Assembly (NCBI RefSeq): GCF_004403945.1
Contig: NZ_SOHM01000042.1
Coordinates: 23,984-87,983, forward strand
Reading direction: 5' to 3'
Origin: Cryobacterium lactosi
GTDB lineage: Bacteria; Actinomycetota; Actinomycetes; Actinomycetales; Microbacteriaceae
DNA: 64,000 nt
Shown: piece by piece, positions 25,853 to 35,394 of the stretch
How the letters are laid out: each line of letters starts with the position of its first letter
Position numbering within the stretch: the stretch's first letter is position 1
Translations under genes and position numbers: made by a program
The notes under the pieces: model-generated
What the model saw: the letters and a program-made list of their open reading frames with translations, nothing else
Databases searched by the model: none
Told to the model about the DNA's origin: nothing

Positions 25853-26402
25853 ATGACGATTCATCCCGTCTACACGATCGGTCACTCCACCCATCCGATC
25901 GAAGAATTTGTTCGGATGCTGAAGTTGAACAAACGTCAGCCTGTTAGTTGACGTTCGGACGGTTCCCGGTTCCCGACACAACCCCCAGTTTGGCGAACAG
26001 GAACTCTCACGCAGCCTGACCGTTCAGGGCATCAAGTATCTACGCCTCGCTGAACTTGGAGGACTTCGCCGTACACCCGCAGCACAAGAGTCCATCAACG
26101 GATCCTGGCGCAACAAAAGTTTCCGAAGTTACGCCGACTACATGCAAACAACCGCCTTTGCCGACGGCGTCCGTACGCTCCTGGGCTACGCCTCTAACGA
26201 CACGGCGGCAATCATGTGTGCAGAAGCGGTGCCTTGGCGCTGTCACCGATCCCTCATCGCGGACGCGCTCCTTGCCCGCCGCATTCCTGTCAACGACATC
26301 ATGAGCCCCACCTCCACAAAACCACGCGCCCTGACGCGCTTCGCGAGAGTGGACGGCGACCGGGTGTGGTATCCGTCCGACGGAGAAGGTGCGGATGAAT
26401 GA
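25853..26402 (+). pseudogene. DUF488-family gene with a +1 frameshift
   Basis: ATG 25853 (preceded by AGAAGGA) opens HPVYTIGHSTHPIEEFVRML, the DUF488 start. After about 26 codons one extra base near 25930 (AAACGTC) throws the frame into a stop. In the next frame VDVRTVPGSRHNPQF, then SWRNKSFRSYADYMQT, MCAEAVPWRCHRSLIADALL and the stop at 26400-26402 complete the family. The total of 550 bases is one more than a multiple of three, as expected for a single insertion. Function of DUF488 proteins is not established. A sequencing error would make it intact. Confidence 0.82.
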
Positions 26403-26704
26403 GATCGCAGTATCCAAAGCTGCTTCGATACCCGTGGTGCAACGCTTAGCCAAGACCAGCAGGCCTGAGAGCGGGCGAAGCAGCAGGGCACGGCAAGCCG
26501 AAGGGAGTCCTGCGGGGCAGCGTCCTGACGCGGCTGGAGTCGACCTCACTCACATAGCGCCGAAAGTCACATCCGACCGGCGCAGTCGGCATGGCAGCGC
26601 CAACACCCCTTTTTGAGAAATATGCGATTAATGATTATTTTCTGTCGGTGCACGTTCTCGACCACCTGGCTGACGTGACAAGTCTGCTCCAGCGGTGCGT
26701 GCCG
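26403..26704. other. 302-bp gap without a recognised gene
   Basis: Between the DUF488 remnant and the end of the transfer operon I see only short open frames without family sequence or a convincing ribosome binding site. The AT-rich stretch 26610-26645 could hold a terminator or promoter, but no clear hairpin is present. Confidence 0.3.
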
Positions 26705-27112
26705 CTACAGCTCCACGTTGTCCGGCGGCATCGATGCGGGCACAATCCTGACCGTTCCGTTTTTGCGGCGGTGGAAGTGTCCTTGGTCGGGGTCGCAGTC
26801 GCGGAAGGGACCGGTTGACTTGTCGAAGATGACGGCGGCGTGGCGGTCCCAGTGGTTGATCCACCAGGACGAGACGGCGCCGGCGTCGCCGTCCATGACG
26901 CTGGCGTCTGCTTGCATGCTGGCGTGCCAGAGCGCTTTGAACCGGGCGACGACTTCCGGGTGTAGCCACCATTGGTCGCACCACGGTGTCGGTTTAGTGC
27001 CGACGACCTCGACGGTGCTGAGGTGGCTGGTTAGCCAGTCGAGGAACATCTGGCGGACGTCAACCGCATCCTCCCCAGTGTCGGCTGAGTCGTAGTCGTC
27101 GTACTCAGCCAC
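26705..27112 (-). CDS. DUF4913 domain protein, last gene of the transfer operon
   Basis: 135 residues from GTG 27112, overlapping the coupling-protein stop by eight bases. A longer open frame to 27493 is the shadow of that gene. Family marks are MFLDWLTSHLS, WCDQWWLHPEVVARFKALWH near residue 44 and SWWINHWDRHAAVIF near 80, all Trp-rich. The family is small, soluble, of unknown function, and repeatedly found with actinobacterial conjugation genes. Coupling to the coupling protein suggests a role in or near the transfer machine. Confidence 0.82.
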   Translation of the reverse strand: MAEYDDYDSADTGEDAVDVRQMFLDWLTSHLSTVEVVGTKPTPWCDQWWLHPEVVARFKALWHASMQADASVMDGDAGAVSSWWINHWDRHAAVIFDKSTGPFRDCDPDQGHFHRRKNGTVRIVPASMPPDNVEL

Positions 27113-28838
27113 GTGCTGCCACCTCCGCTGCAGCGGTGTCCTCGGGTACCGGTACCGGGTCCGGTGTCTTGGTCGGCGCGGTGCGGTTAATGGTGGCGGT
27201 AAGGGTTTTGTCGCGGAACCAGGGGACGGTGTTGACCATGACTGGTCGGCATTTGGAGCTGAACATGACCGCGCGCCATTCAGGGAGGGAGCCGAGGGCG
27301 GCGATGTCGAGGGTGTTGACCTTGCGGGTGTTGGTCGACGTGGACATGTGTCCGTCTTTGCTGGTGGAGCTGCCGTAGGTGATCTCATCGTGCTCGCCGA
27401 TGAGCGCGGCCAGGGACCGGAGGAACTCGTCGTCGCCGGATCCCCCACCGAAGACGCGGGTGGCGGCGGCGTCCCAGAGGGTTTGCCAGCCATCTTTCCC
27501 GAACGCGTCGATCGCTTGGGCGCGGGATTGGAAGTAGGAGTTCAGGATGATGCCCATCGACCCATAGAAGGAGTAGACCGACGGCAGCTCTGGCCAGCGG
27601 ACGATGTTGGCGCATTCGTCGAGCTCCATCACCAGCGGCACGGTGAGCCGGCCGCCGTTGCCCTGCGCAGCGTGCTCGGCGGTCTTGCAGATCGCGCGGA
27701 TGAGGGCAGTGAGGATGGCACCGCCAGATCCTTCACCGTCTTTGGAGAGCAGCACGAGCGTGTCGGCGCTGCGGATGAACTCGTCCGGGTTGAACCGGCG
27801 GACACCGTCGGCGCTCGTCCAGGCCAAGAGATCATCGCCAGCGAGGGCAGAAGCCATCCGCTGTGCGGTGGCGTAGACACTGCCCTTGGTCTTCTCGGGC
27901 CAGCTCAGGATGCCCTCGATTGTGGATGACGGCCCGGTTTTCCCGTGCCGGGCGAGGATCCGTTGCACCTCGTGCCCTTCAGCGCGGGCGATCCACGCGA
28001 ACACCTGCGACAGCGGTTCGTGCTCGAGCGCGGCCGCGAGGAAGAAATAGGCGAGCATGTCGCGGCCGGCGGTGTCGAACTGGGAATCCCCGCCCCGGTC
28101 CGACGCTTTCCGGGTGGAGGCTTCGAAGATCGCCGCGAGTTCGCGGGCGTCCGCGGCGCTCTGCACGTAGTCGAGCGGGTTGAACACGAAATCCGGTCGG
28201 GTGTCGCGGCGGTAAATCCGGTTCGGGTCAAAGATGAACGCATGGCCGTGGCCGGCCCGGCCGGCGAGGGCTTCGCGGACGCCGTCGACTTTGTTGGACG
28301 TCATGATCGCCGCTCCCGGGGCTTCGATCATGTGGCGGATGACGAGGGCGGAGGTTTTCCCGCGGCCGGTCCCGAACACGTACACGCCCAAATCCCGCCA
28401 CCCCTGATACACCCACCGGTTCCCACGGCCAACGAGCCGGCCGACCCGCTCCCCCGCCGGCAGGTTCACCGCGGCCGGGTGCAGCTGCGCCGCCTCCTTC
28501 GCCCGAGCCGTTTCACGCAGCACGGCTGACTGACGGGTAGTGGCCATGTGCTTGAGGGCCACGTTGTTGCGCTTGGTCGACGCCCACTGCGCTTGCTTGG
28601 CAAGGATGAACGCGAACACCGCCACCACGAGAATCAGGGCCGTCAGGGACGTCCAGGTGGCCGCGGGCGGCCAGGGTGCGTCGCGGAAGAGGAAGTCGCC
28701 GGCCAGGGCGGCGGGGTTCCACGGGTATGTCACACCCGTGGGGGTGAGGGCGGCGCCGGCGTGCACGGCGCCGAGCAGCCCGAGGACGGTCAGGATGGCG
28801 AGGAGGCCGGTCATGATGCGGGCTTTCCAGTCGATCAT
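27105..28838 (-). CDS. VirD4/TraG-family conjugative coupling protein
   Basis: 577 residues with N-terminal membrane segments (residues about 9-30 and 56-80), then a P-loop ATPase: FGTGRGKTSALVIRHMIE near residue 160 (Walker A), MELDECANIVRWPELPS near 405 (Walker B), and a later GSSTSKDGHMSTS region. Coupling proteins bring the relaxase-DNA complex to the type IV channel and drive transfer with ATP. It sits late in the operon, after the cell-wall hydrolase. Length and layout are normal for a Gram-positive version. Confidence 0.9.
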   Translation of the reverse strand: MIDWKARIMTGLLAILTVLGLLGAVHAGAALTPTGVTYPWNPAALAGDFLFRDAPWPPAATWTSLTALILVVAVFAFILAKQAQWASTKRNNVALKHMATTRQSAVLRETARAKEAAQLHPAAVNLPAGERVGRLVGRGNRWVYQGWRDLGVYVFGTGRGKTSALVIRHMIEAPGAAIMTSNKVDGVREALAGRAGHGHAFIFDPNRIYRRDTRPDFVFNPLDYVQSAADARELAAIFEASTRKASDRGGDSQFDTAGRDMLAYFFLAAALEHEPLSQVFAWIARAEGHEVQRILARHGKTGPSSTIEGILSWPEKTKGSVYATAQRMASALAGDDLLAWTSADGVRRFNPDEFIRSADTLVLLSKDGEGSGGAILTALIRAICKTAEHAAQGNGGRLTVPLVMELDECANIVRWPELPSVYSFYGSMGIILNSYFQSRAQAIDAFGKDGWQTLWDAAATRVFGGGSGDDEFLRSLAALIGEHDEITYGSSTSKDGHMSTSTNTRKVNTLDIAALGSLPEWRAVMFSSKCRPVMVNTVPWFRDKTLTATINRTAPTKTPDPVPVPEDTAAAEVAARG

Positions 28839-28884
28839 TGGATTCTCCTTGCAGCCTGGCGCGCAGGCGTAGTCAGGTGGGGCA

Positions 28885-29958
28885 TTAGGTGCCGAGTTTT
28901 AGGGGGTCGGTGTTGTAGGGGTCGACGGCGATGTGGACGTGGTTGCAGTAGTCGCTGAACTGCGTCATCGACAGGTCCAGGGTTACGCCGGCGTCGGCGC
29001 GGCACTGGGATTGTCCGGTGCCGGACCCGGCCGGCAGGACTGGGCTGAGCGCCTTGAGCAGCTTCAACGCGTTCGCGTCGGCGCCGGTGGTGGGCATCCG
29101 GTCGAAGGAGTAGAAGTCGACGGCGTGGCCGCCCCCGTTCGCCGAGTGCGGCGACGTCAATCCGGAGCCGAGGACTTGGCCGGTGCAGGCCCGGTTGATG
29201 TCGGAGATCCCGACGCTGCCAAACGTGTTCGTGGCGATGGTGATCACCTGCAGGATCCGCGTGTCGATGCCGCAGTTCTCTTTGGTTTCGCCGTCGGCGA
29301 TCCAGCGGATCTCGCGGAGGTGATCCGGCGACAACCCGGTGATGTTGCCCGCGTCGATCTTGACGACCAGGCCGGCTGCGAGGGCCCGGGCGTCCCCGCC
29401 GATCCCGGCCGCGCAGGCGGCATCACCCGTGGTGAGCGCGGTGACGACGGCTTCAGCACCGTTGAAGTACTTCGTGTAGTGGTTGGGGTCGGCGTTGATC
29501 TGCACGGCGTGCGCTGCGGCCGTGGGTGTCATCGTCTCCCAGTTCGACACCCGCAGGAGACGTTCGAAGAAGAACGACGCCGCCTGGGTCGGGTTCATCC
29601 GTTGGGCGAGGGTGCCCCAGGTGTCGCGTTGCTGGAACAGGCCGCGGGAGTCGGGGCCGGCCAGGTCGCCGTATTCGATGTTGCGCAGCGTGGATTCACC
29701 CATCGCCGTCATCACAGCAATGGTTTGCCCGTGCACGTTGACGCCCAGCGTCGCCCCGGCGTTCATGATCAGGGCCGCATTCACGAGCTGGTCGCCTTGG
29801 TACCCGGCGACCGCGGAGCGTTCTGCGGCGCCTTGCGGGTTCGCCGCGACCGCCGCGCACGCGCTCGTGCCGGGGCCACCACCGGTGATCAGCAGCAGCC
29901 CCGTGAAGATGAACACCAGGAGCACGACGGCCCCGGTCCCCCACATACCTTTCTGCAT
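28885..29958 (-). CDS. Conjugation-associated cell-wall hydrolase
   Basis: 357 residues. One N-terminal membrane anchor (VVLLVFIFTGLLLITGGG). The segment AVMTAMGESTLRNIEYGD, then SRGLFQQRDTWGTLAQRMNP (residues 80-125) has the catalytic Glu and layout of lytic-transglycosylase-like muramidases used by Gram-positive conjugation systems. The C-terminal 130 residues (SPHSANGGGHAVDFYSF and NHVHIAVDP) resemble a peptidase-like domain with His/Asp metal ligands. It would open peptidoglycan for the channel. Position between VirB4-like and VirD4-like genes agrees. Confidence 0.82.
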   Translation of the reverse strand: MQKGMWGTGAVVLLVFIFTGLLLITGGGPGTSACAAVAANPQGAAERSAVAGYQGDQLVNAALIMNAGATLGVNVHGQTIAVMTAMGESTLRNIEYGDLAGPDSRGLFQQRDTWGTLAQRMNPTQAASFFFERLLRVSNWETMTPTAAAHAVQINADPNHYTKYFNGAEAVVTALTTGDAACAAGIGGDARALAAGLVVKIDAGNITGLSPDHLREIRWIADGETKENCGIDTRILQVITIATNTFGSVGISDINRACTGQVLGSGLTSPHSANGGGHAVDFYSFDRMPTTGADANALKLLKALSPVLPAGSGTGQSQCRADAGVTLDLSMTQFSDYCNHVHIAVDPYNTDPLKLGT

Positions 29959-29965
29959 ACGCCGG

Positions 29966-31498
29966 TCAGCTGGTGGTGTCGCCGGCGGCCATGGCGGAGT
30001 CGGTGTTGGTGACCTCGATCTCCCAGTCCGAGCGGATGTGGCGGATGTGGGTTTCCGGGTTCGACCCGTACTTGAACACGCAGTTGCCCGGGTTCAATCC
30101 CATCAGGGTGGCGGCGGTGTCGGGGGCGAAGTTGAACGTCTCCTGCGCCCACCTGGCGTCTTCGGGGCGGTCCTGCCGGAACGCGTACACCGTCTGTGCT
30201 TCCTGGACGACGGTGTAGCCGGGGCTGTCGGCGGGAATGTCGGTGCCTTTGTGCATGACGAAGACGTTGGAGATCCCCAGGGAGCGGGAGAGTTTCTGGT
30301 TGGCTTTCACGAGCTGGGCGGAGGGGCCGCCGATCATGTGCCAGCCCTCTTCGTAGATCACGTTGGTGATGAATCCGCGCTCCTGGCGGAGCCGGCCCAT
30401 CAGCCACATGTTCCCGATCGCCATCACCGTCGGAATTGCCGGCCCCGAGTCCGGCAGCTGGGAAACGTCGAAGGTGGTGAGCTTGTGGGAGAGGTCCACG
30501 TGCCTACTGGTTTCGCCGTCGAAGACGCCGGCGTAGGTTTCCAGCAGGTTCTGCAGGCCGAACCGGATCGACAAGCCAGCCTGGTGAAACCGCTCCGACG
30601 CCTCCGGCGACAGCCCCTGATCTGTGGGCACCATGCCCAAGTACGGCATCAGGTCCGTCGTCGTCGCAGCCCTTTCGGTGTCTTGGAACTTCTCGAAGAG
30701 CAGCTGCAGGGCGTGCCGGGTGGCTTTTTCTTCCCATTCTGTCGCGGCGGTGTCGTCGCGGGCGATGCGGGCGACCGCGTTGATGAGCAGCATCTGCCCC
30801 TGCAGCCCAGTGCCGCGTGCAATGTGGGGGTCCAAAAGGTTGAACCTGGTCCCCGTGCCATCCGGGTCGAACCGGAGCGGTTCGGTACCCATCCGCCGGG
30901 TCAGAGCCGCGTATTCGCCTTCGCCACCCTCGTCCTTCTTGTCAAACACCACCGCCCGATGGTTTTTCAACAGCAACGGTCGCATCACCATCACCGTTTT
31001 CGTAAACGACGACTTCCCTGACCCGACGGTGCCGATAATGAGCACGTTCGGCGACGTCAACTTCCTTGGGGACGCGTTGTATGCAGTCGGGGCGTCGTGG
31101 CTGATCATCGTCGACGAGAGGTTGTCGGTACCGTTGACGACACCCTCGATCCCCGTTGGGGCACCAATGATGCCGGTGTTCAGGATCTCGGCCTGCCTGG
31201 TTGTTGTCGGTGCCCCGGCCAGCTTCGGCGCGTACCAACCGCGTGCTGCCGCGCCCGGTGAGGCGCGCAGGATGGATCCTGGGCGGGAGAACGGGGGCAC
31301 GTCCACCGGCCGGGCTGTCGGCCCGACCTGGTCGGTGGCCGCCGCGCCCTCTTCACCGGTGAGGACCGGCGGGATGCTCTCCGTGGGCGAAAGGAAGATT
31401 TTCAGGCCCGGCACGGACCCGTACCAAGGCTTCCTCGTCGCCGAAGGTGCACGACCGTCGGTGGCCGTATCGACGGGTGTGGCGGGTTTGTGGGTCAT
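29966..31498 (-). CDS. VirB4-like type IV secretion ATPase
   Basis: 510 residues. Walker A GTVGSGKSSFTKTVMV is near residue 157, the Walker B region FITNVIYEEGWHMIGG near 380, and YAFRQDRPEDARWAQETF near 446, the usual late helical region. It lacks the N-terminal VirB4 domain, which is apparently supplied by the adjacent SCO6880-like protein. Its ATG overlaps the stop of that gene (ATGA). It would energise channel assembly or substrate transfer from the cytoplasmic face. Confidence 0.88.
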   Translation of the reverse strand: MTHKPATPVDTATDGRAPSATRKPWYGSVPGLKIFLSPTESIPPVLTGEEGAAATDQVGPTARPVDVPPFSRPGSILRASPGAAARGWYAPKLAGAPTTTRQAEILNTGIIGAPTGIEGVVNGTDNLSSTMISHDAPTAYNASPRKLTSPNVLIIGTVGSGKSSFTKTVMVMRPLLLKNHRAVVFDKKDEGGEGEYAALTRRMGTEPLRFDPDGTGTRFNLLDPHIARGTGLQGQMLLINAVARIARDDTAATEWEEKATRHALQLLFEKFQDTERAATTTDLMPYLGMVPTDQGLSPEASERFHQAGLSIRFGLQNLLETYAGVFDGETSRHVDLSHKLTTFDVSQLPDSGPAIPTVMAIGNMWLMGRLRQERGFITNVIYEEGWHMIGGPSAQLVKANQKLSRSLGISNVFVMHKGTDIPADSPGYTVVQEAQTVYAFRQDRPEDARWAQETFNFAPDTAATLMGLNPGNCVFKYGSNPETHIRHIRSDWEIEVTNTDSAMAAGDTTS

Positions 31499-33195
31499 GA
31501 GAGTGCTTCTTTCTCGGTGCGGCCGGCGAGCCGGTTGATCGACCGGGACGTCAATGTCGGGCTTGCGGGGCGAAGGCCCCGACCGATGGGCCAGGTCGTG
31601 CCGGACGCGGCGGACTGGAACGAGTCCTGCCAGTCCAGGCGCTCGATGCCGAGGCCTGTTGCGCAGGCTTCTTCAAGCTGGCGGGACGCTTGGGCGAGGT
31701 CGTCGCGGGTGGGCGCGGAGATGGTGATGAACCCGATCCAATCCACGCCGTGATGGTGGGAACCGGCGGCCAGGTCCGCGGAGCGCCGCTGCGCGGCCGA
31801 CATCCGCGTCGTCGAATCGTCGGACACCAGGCGGCCTTTCTGCTGGTCGGCCATGACCCCGGCGAGGTCCCGGACCACGTCCGCGCGGGCCTTCGCTTTG
31901 GCCTGTCCGGCGGGGACCAGGTGCAGGTGGAACGATACTGACCGGACGAAGGTGAGTTCGCGGCCGATGAGCAGGTCCAGGCACCAGAGCGGGCTGCGGG
32001 CGGCGACGGCGAGGTTCTGGCCGTGGATCGCGGCCGTCCGGTGCCACCAGGTCACCGGAGGTGACACGGGGCCGTCCTCCCCCATGATCAGTGACGTCGG
32101 GTCGACGTCCTGGACGACGTGTGCGGAGAACTCATCGTGGGAGCGGAGCCCGGCCTGGAGGGGGTCGACGGTGCGGGTGAGGTCGATGGGCAGGTGTGGG
32201 TTTTGCTGGTGCAGCATTAACGCGGTCGTCTGCTTCGCCGTCAGGGCGCGCACGTCGCCCATCTTCGCGTCGTTTAGACCGCGTTCGGTGGCCAGGATTT
32301 GGTCGGCCATGAGTGCCCGCCAGGCGTCGCGGCCGCGGCCGAATTTGGTGGCGGCGTCGGTGAACTGTTGATCCAACGGCCAGGACACGACAACGTAGTG
32401 GCGTTGCACCATCGCGTCGGCGCTGGATTTGCGGATCACTTCGTCGTAAGAAAGCTTCTGTGCCTCAAACGACTCCCGCTGGGCGGCCGTCCAGTCGTCC
32501 TGGACGGGCTCAAGGCGGGTCTTCACCCACTGCTGTTGCCGGGCGGAGTCCGGCGGCAACACGCGAGTGAGAGTTTGCACGTCCCGGATCAACGACGACG
32601 GTGCCGCCCGGCGGGCCAGGAACTTCCCCCAGGCGTTCGCCGCCCGGGTCAGCGCGGCCGCGGTCTCCATACCGCGCAGCTGCCCGGACACGGAGAACGC
32701 CACCGACAGGTACGGTTGCTCACCGATCGGAGCGTGCCAGGCGATGCCGGGCATGTTCGAGGCGTATTGCAGCCAGCCCATCCCATCGGAGCCGTCCGGG
32801 TTCGCCCGCATCTTCAACGCGGTGCGCTCCGCGGCCCGTTTCTCCGCCTTGGTGCCCTGGTTGATGGCTTCCTGCAGCTGGTCCCACGCCCCGACTTCGT
32901 AGGGCACGAAGTCGTCGGTGCCGAGCCGGCGGCGAGCCCTGGCGCGGGCCCGCTTCCGGCGGCGCTCGAGTACCGTGCCCCGGTGCGTGCGTGCGGTCGT
33001 GAGCATCGTGATGCCCACACCCGCCACTGCCACGAGCAGGGCCGGCAGGCCCAAACCCATGACCATGCCGGCCATGCCGCCGCCGATGAACACGGCCAAC
33101 AGGAATACGCGGGTCTTGGAGGCGGTGCCGCCGAAGAACCCGCGGTGACCCGTCTCGCCGCCCAGGTGCCTGACGTAGGACTCCGGATTACTCAT
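31495..33195 (-). CDS. SCO6880-type conjugation protein (PrgI/VirB4 N-terminal-like)
   Basis: 566 residues from ATG 33195, preceded by AAAGGA; the 19 codons further upstream are unlikely because they overlap the previous gene's end. Residues 25-75 contain two membrane segments (FLLAVFIGGGMAGMVMGLGL). The soluble part has the SCO6880-like pattern of a VirB4 N-terminal domain without a P-loop. It is paired with the ATPase 29966-31498, which has the P-loop but no such domain, so the two may form one split VirB4. Common in actinobacterial transfer operons. Confidence 0.8.
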   Translation of the reverse strand: MSNPESYVRHLGGETGHRGFFGGTASKTRVFLLAVFIGGGMAGMVMGLGLPALLVAVAGVGITMLTTARTHRGTVLERRRKRARARARRRLGTDDFVPYEVGAWDQLQEAINQGTKAEKRAAERTALKMRANPDGSDGMGWLQYASNMPGIAWHAPIGEQPYLSVAFSVSGQLRGMETAAALTRAANAWGKFLARRAAPSSLIRDVQTLTRVLPPDSARQQQWVKTRLEPVQDDWTAAQRESFEAQKLSYDEVIRKSSADAMVQRHYVVVSWPLDQQFTDAATKFGRGRDAWRALMADQILATERGLNDAKMGDVRALTAKQTTALMLHQQNPHLPIDLTRTVDPLQAGLRSHDEFSAHVVQDVDPTSLIMGEDGPVSPPVTWWHRTAAIHGQNLAVAARSPLWCLDLLIGRELTFVRSVSFHLHLVPAGQAKAKARADVVRDLAGVMADQQKGRLVSDDSTTRMSAAQRRSADLAAGSHHHGVDWIGFITISAPTRDDLAQASRQLEEACATGLGIERLDWQDSFQSAASGTTWPIGRGLRPASPTLTSRSINRLAGRTEKEALS

Positions 33196-34651
33196 GGGTG
33201 GAGTCCTTTCCATAGTGCTGCTCGTGGTCTTCCACGGGAGCGACCGCCGCATCCGTCACCGAATCAGTGACCTTCTTCGTCGTATCGAAACCAGCCTTCG
33301 CACCGGCAGCGATCATCGTGGGAATCCCGATCGCCGCCCCGACACCGGTTGCCGACTCGGCCGCACCCGCCGCCGCCATCCCGGTCTCCGCGACCGCAGC
33401 GCTCCCGCCGGCCGCTGCGGCCCCGCCACCTGCAGCAGCGCCGGCGGTGGCTCCGCCGGACGTGCTGCCGAGCGAGGCCGCCTCCGAGATTGACGACGTC
33501 GCTGTGTCGCCCTCGGCCGCGACCGAACCACCGCCACCGCCACCGGTGCTGCCGGTGCCGCCGGTGGTGACCGGTGAGCTGCCGGATTCGTCGGATACCG
33601 ACAAGCTGTCATCGCTCTTGCTGCTCGCCGAACTGTTGGGGCTGCTGTCGCCGTACTTCGCATCGGCTTGCTGCATCGACTGGGACCCGATCGTCGGACC
33701 CGCAACTGCCGCGCCGCCGCCACCGGTAGGGATGACGGGGGCGAACTTCGTCAAGGCCAGCGGTGACAGACCGGCCATGAACAACGCCAGGATCGACACA
33801 ACCAACGTCACCGTCTTCGCGAGCGTGGGGGACCCGGAGAACACGTCGACCTGCGCGGACATCATGCTGTACGCGATCGCGAGTAGGAAGAACAGCAGCG
33901 GGTGGGAGGCGAGGATCCCGAACCATAGGTAGGCGATCTTGGATCCGAACTTCCGTTTCTGCGGGTCGACGATCCACACGAACCCCAACGGAAACAACAC
34001 CCCGGAGAAGTAAAGGGTGATGAGCTGCACGATCAGCATCAGCAGCACAATCAGCAAGCCCAGGATCATGAAGAACATCAAGATCACGCCCAGAACGGCG
34101 CCGCCGGCCAGACCGTCACTGTTCTCCTCCGAGAGCATCACGGAGAACTTGTCCACGATCGTCTGCGCGTTGTTCGTGACACCCCACGAGATCAGAGAAT
34201 CCGACAGGGCACCGAAGAACGACACGAGGAACGCGCCGAGCGCCGGCCCGAACATGGCCCCGAGAATGAACGCCGGCCCATACAACGCCAGCGACTCTCC
34301 CAGCTCACGGCCCGATTGGTGCCCGCGCGCGGTGCGCACAATCTGCGGAATAAGCAAAGCCACAAATACGAAAATCGCCAGGGCGAACGACACCCTGTAC
34401 GCCTGCAGGAACCAATCCGCGGTCAGATCCGGCAGGGTCGCGTGCGTCAGTGCCGGCAGCACGTTATCGGCCAGGCCTTTGGCCCCGTTCTGCATCATCT
34501 TGAACGAGTTCCCCGCTGGATCCGACCAGAAGTTCGCCACACCTGCAGCCGTATTCACGGCGTTGTTGACGCCGCCAACGGCGTCGGCAACACCTTCAGC
34601 GAGCCCTTGAGCCCCGCAGACGAAGTAGTTTTCTGCGCATTCAGGGTTCAT
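33188..34651 (-). CDS. VirB6/TrbL-like polytopic channel protein
   Basis: 487 residues from ATG 34651, which shares a base with the previous stop (TGATG). Residues 80-310 hold about six strongly hydrophobic segments, for example FALAIFVFVALLIPQIV and ILGLLIVLLMLIVQLITLYF. The C-terminal 170 residues are Gly/Ser/Ala-rich, low-complexity and probably cytoplasmic or disordered. VirB6/TrbL proteins line the inner-membrane pore. The overlap with both neighbours shows tight co-expression. Confidence 0.82.
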   Translation of the reverse strand: MNPECAENYFVCGAQGLAEGVADAVGGVNNAVNTAAGVANFWSDPAGNSFKMMQNGAKGLADNVLPALTHATLPDLTADWFLQAYRVSFALAIFVFVALLIPQIVRTARGHQSGRELGESLALYGPAFILGAMFGPALGAFLVSFFGALSDSLISWGVTNNAQTIVDKFSVMLSEENSDGLAGGAVLGVILMFFMILGLLIVLLMLIVQLITLYFSGVLFPLGFVWIVDPQKRKFGSKIAYLWFGILASHPLLFFLLAIAYSMMSAQVDVFSGSPTLAKTVTLVVSILALFMAGLSPLALTKFAPVIPTGGGGAAVAGPTIGSQSMQQADAKYGDSSPNSSASSKSDDSLSVSDESGSSPVTTGGTGSTGGGGGGSVAAEGDTATSSISEAASLGSTSGGATAGAAAGGGAAAAGGSAAVAETGMAAAGAAESATGVGAAIGIPTMIAAGAKAGFDTTKKVTDSVTDAAVAPVEDHEQHYGKDSTHE

Positions 34652-35370
34652 CAGCAGCCGCCCGTGTAGCGGGTGCCGCCCGCGGCAAGCTTCGCTTGAT
34701 CGGGAGTGCCTGCACTTTCTATGTGCCACCCATCGTTTTCCCACACCATCGTTTGGGAGATGACGGCTGCTTTGGTCGGGCTGAGTTCGCCGTTGACGAC
34801 GTACCCGGCCGCAATGTTCACCTCGACCTTGTCGGTGGTGGAGCCTTCAGAGACTGTCCACAATCCGTTCGTGGTCGACAGATGGAACGGAGTTCCGATG
34901 GGAACCTGTCCGGCGGTGATGTCGGTGCCGGCCATCGCCTGGTAGCCAGCCGTAAGATCGCGGAACGCGTCATTGGCTGTTGATGCCATCACAGCCTCGC
35001 TCACTGCACTAGCTTCGGCAGTGTTAGCCGCTGGGTTGGGGGTTTGCCAGAGCCACCGGTAGAAAGCGGTGGCGACTTCGACGGCGCCGTAGGTTGTGTG
35101 TTTGGCGTCGGCTTGGGCGGTGAGGACCATGTTGGCGTTGCGGTCCTGGCCGCCGAGGCAGCCTGTGACGTCGTCTTCGTTGTCACCGTTGCCGGAGACG
35201 CTTCCGGTGGGTGTCGGCGCCGCTGTGGGTGTGCTCGAGGCGGGTGCTGTGGCCGGTTCGGTCGGCTGTGTCGCTGTGTAGGCGATGCCGCCGCCGATGG
35301 CGAGGACCAGGAGGCTGCCGCCGATGACGAGGGGCCACCGGCTGCGGCCGGATGCGGTAACCATTCGCAT
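34651..35370 (-). CDS. Membrane-anchored transfer protein, possibly VirB8/TcpC-like
   Basis: 239 residues: one N-terminal membrane anchor (PLVIGGSLLVLAIGGGIAYT), a Thr/Pro/Ala-rich linker, then a soluble extracellular domain of about 170 residues (VEVATAFYRWLWQTPNP, then FHLSTTNGLWTVSEGST). That layout and operon position resemble VirB8/TcpC assembly proteins with an NTF2-like fold, but identity is not secure from sequence alone. No lipobox is present. Confidence 0.6.
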   Translation of the reverse strand: MRMVTASGRSRWPLVIGGSLLVLAIGGGIAYTATQPTEPATAPASSTPTAAPTPTGSVSGNGDNEDDVTGCLGGQDRNANMVLTAQADAKHTTYGAVEVATAFYRWLWQTPNPAANTAEASAVSEAVMASTANDAFRDLTAGYQAMAGTDITAGQVPIGTPFHLSTTNGLWTVSEGSTTDKVEVNIAAGYVVNGELSPTKAAVISQTMVWENDGWHIESAGTPDQAKLAAGGTRYTGGC

Positions 35371-35394
35371 GAGGGGTCTCCTTAGGTAGGGCTG

